From the NCBI GenBank assembly GCA_035403085.1, contig DAONEM010000006.1, positions 1 to 64,000 on the forward strand: DNA of 64,000 nt. Reading direction: 5' to 3'. Shown one piece after another: positions 58,730 through 64,000 of the stretch; positions within the stretch are counted from its first letter, which is position 1, and each line of letters starts with the position of its first letter. The DNA is from JAMOAD01 sp023621955. GTDB lineage: Bacteria; Acidobacteriota; Aminicenantia; JAMOAD01. A model generated the notes under the pieces. The model searched no databases. It saw nothing but the letters and a program-made list of their open reading frames with translations, and had not been told where the DNA came from. The translations under genes were made by a program, and so were the position numbers.

Positions 58730-60235
58730 ATGAAAAAATCCGTCCTTCTCATACTCGTTCTGATCCTTCTGGTTGTCGTCTTTGTCACTCAGGATCACTT
58801 CTGTTCTCCCTCCTCCGGTCCCATGGACGACTCCCAGAGTCTCAAGCTTCTCCAATTGAAGAGGACCCAACTGGAACTTGCCAAGAGCCGAGGGGAGCAT
58901 CAGCGGGCATTAGCCCTCAAGAAGGAGGGGTTGATCTCCGAACAGGACTATGTCACCAAGGAGACCGCCTACCTCCAGGCCCAGGTGAGTTACCAGGAGG
59001 CCTTGATCCGGTTTCTGGGGAGCGAAGGGAGAATCGCCGTTCTCTCCGCCGTCAAGGCCCAGGAGCCCTCGGGGAGAAAATCCGTGGTCGTGACCCTCTC
59101 CTACTCCTCCCGGGAGCTTATGGAGCTGAAGAAACTCAACATCGAGGCCCAGGAGGTCTTCCCCCTGGATTATCTGAAGGAGGTCAAGGACGTCTACGTC
59201 TCCCTGAAATCCAACGGGGAGATTATCTCTGAGCCCTACCAGATCAAGATTCCCGTTCTGTCTCTCGAGAAGCCCGCTCGGGTCTCCTTTCTTCTCCTCA
59301 AGGATGTGGAAAAGCTGGAGGTTTCCGTTTCCAGCGCCGCCCAGAATGAAGTCACGGCCCTCTACCTCCAGAAGGGGGTGAGTGTCAACATGGTCACGGT
59401 GAACTCCGCCCAGTTCTCCCAGGAGGCCGATCTTGAAGGAGAGGCCACCTACGACCTCTCTCTGGAGAAGTTCAGCGGGGAGGGGAATGTCTTTAAACTG
59501 GAGACCCTCAACCTTCCCCCCCAGATCTCGGCGGAGTTCGTCGATCCCAAGACTCAGGCGAGGCTCTTCCAGATCAAGTTCACCGAAGGCGTGACCAGTA
59601 TGAACCTCTCGCTCAGGCTCTACCTACCTAAGAGCTCCGACGATCAGGTGAAGATCGATCGGCCCCTGGAGTTTTCCGTCCTGGTTCTCGATCAGGCCCA
59701 GGCGGCCAGGGTGGAAGAGATGAAGGGGAGGGGGAAGCCTCTCTCCCAGGAGGATCTCTCCTCGTTGAAAGCGGGAGTGGTCAAGCTGGAGCTGATTCCC
59801 CGGGGAGTCGGGAAGCTGGAGATCGAGGCGGCCAACCTCTACCATGAGATCAAGAAGGGAGAGGAGGTCGCCTTCAAGTTCAAGACCCGTAACGGAGGGA
59901 CCCGCAGGCTTAACAACCTCAGGTTCTGGTTCGACCTTCCTCTCAACTGGCAAGCCCGGGTCGAACCGGAGGGAATCTCCGCGCTGGATCCCGGTCAAGA
60001 GGCCCTCTTGTCGGTCCGTCTGGTTCCTCCCTCGGACGTGACCGTAGGCGACTATGAGCCGAAACTGAAGAGCGAAGGAGACTCCGACAAGCGGCATCTT
60101 GAGGGGGAGGAGAAGATCGTGAGGGTTCACATCTCCGAAAGGGTCTCCCTCTGGGGAATCGGCTTCTTGGTTCTCCTCCTGGGGGGGGTACTGACGGGAA
60201 TCGTCGTCTTCGGTCTCCGCTTGACGAGGCGATGA
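58730..60235 (+). CDS. Bitopic periplasmic protein of an ABC exporter operon: helical hairpin plus NEW3-like domain
   Basis: A 501-residue protein held by a membrane helix at each end (about 4-22 and 473-495), so most of it should lie outside the cytoplasmic membrane. Residues about 38-96 look like the alpha-helical hairpin of membrane-fusion proteins (KRTQLELAKSRGEHQRALAL, KEGLISEQDYVTKETAYLQA), but the lipoyl halves of such proteins are not seen. A beta-rich middle (about 110-360) and a NEW3-type immunoglobulin-like domain (about 375-450, NGGTRRLNNLRFWFDLPLNW, DVTVGDYEPKL) follow. The ATG is chosen so that the signal-like helix starts at once. It precedes and is probably co-expressed with an ATPase and two permeases. 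Confidence 0.7.
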   Translation: MKKSVLLILVLILLVVVFVTQDHFCSPSSGPMDDSQSLKLLQLKRTQLELAKSRGEHQRALALKKEGLISEQDYVTKETAYLQAQVSYQEALIRFLGSEGRIAVLSAVKAQEPSGRKSVVVTLSYSSRELMELKKLNIEAQEVFPLDYLKEVKDVYVSLKSNGEIISEPYQIKIPVLSLEKPARVSFLLLKDVEKLEVSVSSAAQNEVTALYLQKGVSVNMVTVNSAQFSQEADLEGEATYDLSLEKFSGEGNVFKLETLNLPPQISAEFVDPKTQARLFQIKFTEGVTSMNLSLRLYLPKSSDDQVKIDRPLEFSVLVLDQAQAARVEEMKGRGKPLSQEDLSSLKAGVVKLELIPRGVGKLEIEAANLYHEIKKGEEVAFKFKTRNGGTRRLNNLRFWFDLPLNWQARVEPEGISALDPGQEALLSVRLVPPSDVTVGDYEPKLKSEGDSDKRHLEGEEKIVRVHISERVSLWGIGFLVLLLGGVLTGIVVFGLRLTRR

Positions 60236-60270
60236 AGGAAACAAGCTACCCAAGGAAAGGAGCGTAAAAG

Positions 60271-61026
60271 ATGATATCCCAAGAGATCGTTTTAGAGGCG
60301 AAAGATCTGTCGAAGCGTTATGAAGATGGACAACTCGCTCTTGACCACATCCACCTCACCCTGAGGAGAGGGCAGATCTACTCTCTTCTGGGGGCCAACG
60401 GGGCGGGAAAGACAACCACTATCAACCTCTTTCTGGACTTCCTGAAGCCAACCACGGGGCAGGCCTTTGTTTGCGGGATCGACGTGGAGAAGGAGCCTCT
60501 GGAAGCGAAGAAACACCTGGCCTTCGTCTCGGAAAACGTCATGCTCTACGGGAACTTTACGGCCAGGCAGAACCTCGAATTCTTCGCGAAGCTCGGCGGA
60601 AGAAGCCTGACCAAGGAGGAGGTTTACTCTCTTCTGAGGCGCGTATCCCTTCAAGAAAAGGCCTTCGAGCAGAGGGTGAAATCCTTCTCCAAAGGGATGC
60701 GGCAGAAGGTGGGCCTGGCCATCGCCATCGCCAAAGATTCCGACGTGATCCTCCTGGACGAGCCGACTTCGGGTCTCGACCCCAAAGCGGCCGAAGAGTT
60801 TCAGGTCATCTTAAAGGAGCTGCGTGCCGAAGGGAAGGGGATTCTCATGTCCACCCACGATATCTTCCGGGCCCAAGAGGTTGCCGATAAGGTAGGGATC
60901 ATGAAGGAGGGAAGGCTGGTGTTGGAGAGGAGCAGAGAGGAGCTCTACGAGGAGGACCTTGTGAAGATCTACCTCGACTATATGGGCTCTCCCTGTTCCA
61001 TGGGCGAGAGGGGGGGGCGAGCATGA
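60271..61026 (+). CDS. ABC-2 type exporter ATP-binding protein
   Basis: A 251-residue single nucleotide-binding domain. Walker A is GANGAGKTTTINLF (about 38-51), Q-loop FVSENVMLYGNFTARQNLEF, signature FSKGMRQKVGLAIAIA, Walker B VILLDEPTSGLDPKA and H-loop STHDIFRA. This is the CcmA/NatA class that works with ABC-2 permeases in export or membrane-protein handling. An AAGGAG site precedes it, and its stop overlaps the first permease gene by 4 bases. Confidence 0.93.
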   Translation: MISQEIVLEAKDLSKRYEDGQLALDHIHLTLRRGQIYSLLGANGAGKTTTINLFLDFLKPTTGQAFVCGIDVEKEPLEAKKHLAFVSENVMLYGNFTARQNLEFFAKLGGRSLTKEEVYSLLRRVSLQEKAFEQRVKSFSKGMRQKVGLAIAIAKDSDVILLDEPTSGLDPKAAEEFQVILKELRAEGKGILMSTHDIFRAQEVADKVGIMKEGRLVLERSREELYEEDLVKIYLDYMGSPCSMGERGGRA

Positions 61027-62300
61027 TTGCCCCCTTGGTGAAGAAGGAGATCCTTTCCAACCTCCTGAGCTACAAGTTCATCGTCGTCTTCCTGATGACC
61101 ATACTGCTGACAGCCCTTTCCATGGGAATCATGTACAGGGATTTTGACGCCAGGTACGCAGATTATATGCTGATCCGTCCAGGCGCCGGAGACCTCATCG
61201 CCTTGACGCCTCCTAACCCCTTCTCCGTTCTGGCCCGAGGGCTGGATGAGTCCATCGGACGTTCCTATGAAATCAATATTCACGACATTGTCGTCCGTTC
61301 CGGGCAGAAGAGCAATAACCTTATCTTCCGCTTCTTCCCAACGCCGGATCTTCTCTATACGGTACAGGTGGTTCTCTCCCTGGCGGCTCTGCTCTTCGGG
61401 TTCGATCAGGTCTGTCGGGAGAGGGAGCAGGGGACTCTGAAGCTTCTTCTCTCCCACTCTGTCTCCCGGGGAGAACTCCTTCTGAGCAAATGGGTGGGAA
61501 ACTTTCTCACCCTGGTCCTTCCTTTCCTGACGGTCTTTCTCTTAGCCCTCCTCCTCCTACAACTGGATCCCCGTTTCTCCCTCTCTTGGGAGGGGTGGCT
61601 CCGTCTGGGGCTCATGCTCTTCCTCTTTCTCCTTTACGTAGCCCTCTTCCTCTCCCTGGGAATCCTCGTCTCCACGTTGGCCAAGAGGGCGGCCACATCC
61701 CTGGTGATCCTTCTCTTCCTCTGGGCGGCCCTGGTCTTCCTGCTTCCCAACCTGACGACACTGGCGGCCCGTCAAATGGTGGAGGTTCCTTCCGTTCGCG
61801 GCTTGTCGGAGAAGCGGCAACAGATCTGGACGCGGGAGATTCTCCTGGGAATCCGGGAGTTTGATCCAAAAGCGGGACAACAGGGAGTAGCCTCGAGTTG
61901 GCGGAGGCACTTTGATGTTGTTAACCATGAACAGGATGCCATGGAGGAGGAGTACAGGCACCGTTTTGGGCGGCTTGTCTCTGTGGCGAAGAGCCTTAAC
62001 CGCCTCTCCCCGGTGGCATCCTTCGTTTATGGGGTGAACGCCGTCGCCGGGACGGGAATCGAGGAGGAGAGTCGCTACAAAGAAGAGGTCCTCAGGTATA
62101 AGAACCGGGTCTACAAGGGTCTTATCGATAAGTCGATGCTGGGAAAAGAGGCGAGCTTTCCCGCCTTCCACTACCGGTACAGGAGCTTGGGGGAGACCTT
62201 TCGGGAAGGTCTCTGGTTCGACCTCTTCTGGCTGGCCCTCTTCACGTTCCTCTTCGTTGTTGCTTCTGCGGTGGCTTTCCTGCGTTACGATGTTCGTTAA
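61023..62300 (+). CDS. ABC-2 type permease 1 (DUF3526-like)
   Basis: A 425-residue membrane protein. After a short start (PLVKKEILSNLLSYKF) comes helix 1 (about 17-36), a first extracytoplasmic loop of about 75 residues, helices 2-5 (about 115-250) with the cytoplasmic motif REREQGTLKLLLSHSVSRGE (about 132-151), a large second loop (about 260-395) and a last helix (about 400-420). The layout is that of ABC-2 permeases named for multicopper-enzyme maturation or gliding motility. It is a paralogue of the next gene; the two probably form a heterodimer with the ATPase. The substrate is unknown. Confidence 0.85.
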   Translation: MIAPLVKKEILSNLLSYKFIVVFLMTILLTALSMGIMYRDFDARYADYMLIRPGAGDLIALTPPNPFSVLARGLDESIGRSYEINIHDIVVRSGQKSNNLIFRFFPTPDLLYTVQVVLSLAALLFGFDQVCREREQGTLKLLLSHSVSRGELLLSKWVGNFLTLVLPFLTVFLLALLLLQLDPRFSLSWEGWLRLGLMLFLFLLYVALFLSLGILVSTLAKRAATSLVILLFLWAALVFLLPNLTTLAARQMVEVPSVRGLSEKRQQIWTREILLGIREFDPKAGQQGVASSWRRHFDVVNHEQDAMEEEYRHRFGRLVSVAKSLNRLSPVASFVYGVNAVAGTGIEEESRYKEEVLRYKNRVYKGLIDKSMLGKEASFPAFHYRYRSLGETFREGLWFDLFWLALFTFLFVVASAVAFLRYDVR

Positions 62301-62309
62301 GGAGAAGAG

Positions 62310-63737
62310 ATGATGAAAACGTTGATCAAGAAGGAGATACTCAACCATCTTCTCTCCTTCCGCTTCCTTGTCACCCTGGTTCTGCTTCTCATCGTCGTAC
62401 CCGCGACGGTGGTCGTCCTAAGCAACGATACCCTCAGGGGAAGGGAGGAGTACTCCCGACGGCAGGGGGAGATCGAGCGATACATGGAGAAGTACGCCCA
62501 TTTCAACCGGGTTCACAACATTGTCGCCCCCTCCTTGGCCCCCTTGCCCTTTCATGCCCTGATCCGGGGAATCTCCGCGGAGATCAACCAGGAGGAGTTC
62601 GATAACGATCCCCTTCCCCAGGTTTTTCCTCTGACCGACTTTACGTGGATCATCAACGTTCTCATGAGCCTGGCCGCCCTCATCTTCTCCTACGACAGCC
62701 TCTGTGGGGAAAGGGAGGAGGGGACGCTGAAACTCCTTCTCTCCCACTCCGTCTCCCGAGCCTCCGTTGTCTTTTCCAAGCTTGTCGGAGGCTTGATCGC
62801 TTTAGCGGTTCCCCTCACGGCTTCTCTCCTCCTGGGTGCCCTTTGGATCGCCCTTACGGCGAAGCTTGGCTGGACGATTCGAGAGTGGCTCGCCCTGGGG
62901 GTGATCCTTGTGGCTTCCCTCCTTTACATCCTCTTCTTCTATACTCTGGGCCTCTTCCTCTCCTGTAGGCACGAATCATCCTCCTCTTCGATTCTCACGG
63001 CCCTCTTCGTCTGGGTCTTTTTCATCCTCGTGGTTCCCGCCCTAAGCCCTTACGTGGCTTCGTTTCTCTCTCCCACCCCCTCACGGATCAAGCTGGATAG
63101 GGAATTGTTCCGCATTTACGACACCGAAAGAGACGAGCTTGGTGTGAAACTCACCAAAGAGGTCCGGAAGAAGATGCAAGAGCAGTATCCAATCTTGCTC
63201 CAGCGACTCTCTCCCGAAGAGGAGAAGAGAAGAATCGCTTCCGATCCGGAGTACTCCCAGGCCTACAAGAGACTCACCGAGGAGACGGCGAAGGCCTGGG
63301 CCGAGGCCAACCGTATTCAGGGAGCCAAGGCGGAGAAGCTTGAGAAAGAGCAGGAGCGAAAGGAGAAGGCCCAAACCAAGCTGTCGGTTGCTCTCTCCCT
63401 CTTCTCGCCGTTGTCCGCCTTCACCTATGTCGCCACGGAACTCTCTTCCACAGGGATAAACAACGACGACCGCTTCGTCTTCCTCCGGGAGAAGTGGCAT
63501 GAGGAGTTCGAGGCTTACAGGGATAAGAGAATGGCTCTACTGAGGGCCCAGGATCCTCAAAAAGATTGGTGGAATACCCCCGTGAAGATGGACGACCGTC
63601 CAAGGTTCGTCTTCCGTGAGCTGTCTCTGAGGGAGAGGGTGAAGAACGCCGCTCTTCCCCTCTTCCTCCTCTTTCTCCTTGACCTTGTCGTCATGGTCGC
63701 GGCGGTGAGATCCTTTCTCGGTTACGATGTCCGATGA
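62310..63737 (+). CDS. ABC-2 type permease 2 (DUF3526-like)
   Basis: A 475-residue paralogue of the gene before it: the same start (LIKKEILNHLLSFRF), the same motif GEREEGTLKLLLSHSVSRAS (about 130-149), six helices and the same end (RSFLGYDVR against VAFLRYDVR). The second extracytoplasmic loop (about 250-440) is longer and has a charged helical stretch (AEKLEKEQERKEKAQTKL). The two genes arose by duplication and then diverged. A GGAGAAGAG site precedes the ATG. Last gene before a hairpin and the assembly gap. Confidence 0.85.
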   Translation: MMKTLIKKEILNHLLSFRFLVTLVLLLIVVPATVVVLSNDTLRGREEYSRRQGEIERYMEKYAHFNRVHNIVAPSLAPLPFHALIRGISAEINQEEFDNDPLPQVFPLTDFTWIINVLMSLAALIFSYDSLCGEREEGTLKLLLSHSVSRASVVFSKLVGGLIALAVPLTASLLLGALWIALTAKLGWTIREWLALGVILVASLLYILFFYTLGLFLSCRHESSSSSILTALFVWVFFILVVPALSPYVASFLSPTPSRIKLDRELFRIYDTERDELGVKLTKEVRKKMQEQYPILLQRLSPEEEKRRIASDPEYSQAYKRLTEETAKAWAEANRIQGAKAEKLEKEQERKEKAQTKLSVALSLFSPLSAFTYVATELSSTGINNDDRFVFLREKWHEEFEAYRDKRMALLRAQDPQKDWWNTPVKMDDRPRFVFRELSLRERVKNAALPLFLLFLLDLVVMVAAVRSFLGYDVR

Positions 63738-63796
63738 CCCTTCCGTTCTGAGGACTCTCCCGTTTTCAGGAGACTACTAGGGACACTCCCTTTTAA

Positions 63797-63824
63797 GGAA
63801 GCCCTGCTGGATAGCAGGGCTTCC
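63797..63824 (+). repeat. 12-bp perfect hairpin near the contig end
   Basis: GGAAGCCCTGCT (63797-63808), loop GGAT, AGCAGGGCTTCC (63813-63824). It lies 59 bases after the last permease stop. There is no T run on either side, so it may be a factor-dependent terminator or a dispersed hairpin repeat that stopped the assembler. Confidence 0.6.
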
Positions 63825-63840
63825 CCGAAGAGCCTCGAAG
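63809..63840 (+). repeat. 32-base direct repeat, left copy at the assembly gap
   Basis: The last 32 bases before the N run, from the GGAT loop of the hairpin to CTCGAAG, are identical to the first 32 bases after the N run. Confidence 0.9.
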
Positions 63841-63940
63841 NNNNNNNNNNNNNNNNNNNNNNNNNNNNNNNNNNNNNNNNNNNNNNNNNNNNNNNNNNNN
63901 NNNNNNNNNNNNNNNNNNNNNNNNNNNNNNNNNNNNNNNN
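63841..63940. other. Assembly gap (100 N)
   Basis: Exactly 100 ambiguous bases, the usual placeholder for a scaffold join of unknown length. The flanks overlap by 32 identical bases, so the real gap may be absent. Confidence 0.98.
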
Positions 63941-63972
63941 GGATAGCAGGGCTTCCCCGAAGAGCCTCGAAG
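63941..63972 (+). repeat. 32-base direct repeat, right copy at the assembly gap
   Basis: Identical to the 32 bases just left of the gap. It begins at the hairpin loop, so the left hairpin arm is missing on this side. The following 28 bases to the window end show no gene. Confidence 0.9.
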
Positions 63973-64000
63973 CCAGGGAAAAGGTGGGGAGTTCTCTAAG

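Noticed and set aside
1..63840. CRISPR array, transposase, integrase or prophage genes
   Set aside because: I looked for regularly spaced direct repeats and for mobile-element gene signatures and saw none. The only direct repeat of note is the pair at the assembly gap.

Overview
This window is a GC-rich bacterial chromosome segment, almost certainly from a draft or metagenome-assembled genome, because a 100-base run of N lies near its right end. The gene content suggests an anaerobic, peptide- and sugar-using, probably diderm bacterium. It has a complete Rnf ion-translocating ferredoxin:NAD oxidoreductase cluster, acetate kinase, fructose-1,6-bisphosphatase, two kinds of peptide importer (POT and OPT), secreted peptidases (tricorn-like S41 and M28), a secreted GH38 alpha-mannosidase, an RbsABC-type sugar importer and a small outer-membrane-like beta-barrel protein. 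The order rplU-rpmA-obgE-nadD-rsfS-rlmH-hrcA-grpE-dnaK is ordinary bacterial core. I cannot place the phylum from the sequence alone; an Acidobacteriota/Aminicenantes-like or similar candidate lineage is a guess.

Layout. 1-6754 (minus strand): ribosomal, ribosome-assembly and chaperone genes, with a degenerate sigma-54 activator-like gene between rsfS and rlmH. 6916-12951: POT transporter, tRNA-Arg, a membrane-anchored TPR protein, alpha-mannosidase and a small cysteine-rich protein. 13073-19244: an eight-gene Rnf operon (C-D-G-E-A-B, then RseC-like and a Tat-exported NusG-II protein). 19440-27083: zinc-ribbon membrane protein, FtsK, adenine phosphoribosyltransferase, NtrY-like kinase and LOG-family protein. 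27093-31597 (minus): MazG, cupin, RNase III, PP2C phosphatase, Nudix hydrolase, tRNA-Leu. 31724-39258: acetate kinase, a HEAT-repeat/CheR/response-regulator trio, OPT transporter and nitroreductase, closed by a strong bidirectional terminator. 39325-44757: GDP-mannose dehydratase, a membrane protein, fructose bisphosphatase and a PAS/GAF sensor. 44805-52303: secreted propeller protein, M28 peptidase, barrel protein, sugar ABC importer, mini zinc-finger protein. 52333-54938 (minus): an NtrC-type two-component pair. 55106-63737: tricorn-like protease and an ABC-2 exporter operon with an unusual periplasmic subunit. The end is a hairpin repeat and the assembly gap.

How it fits together. Extracellular or periplasmic peptidases would feed peptides to POT and OPT carriers. 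Mannosidase and the RbsABC system would feed sugars. Acetate kinase would make ATP and Rnf would balance ferredoxin and NADH while building an ion gradient. Regulation looks rich in orphan sensors (NtrY-like, PAS/GAF with a cysteine tail, PP2C with HAMP). Well-formed TTGACA-17-TATAAT-type promoters are visible before many transcription units. No CRISPR array, insertion sequence, integrase or prophage gene was seen. The points most worth a second look are the degenerate AAA+ activator, a 17-bp palindrome that gives two convergent genes the same C-terminal residues, tandem GGGTA-N6-TACCC operators before the exporter operon, and the overlap between sequences on both sides of the assembly gap.
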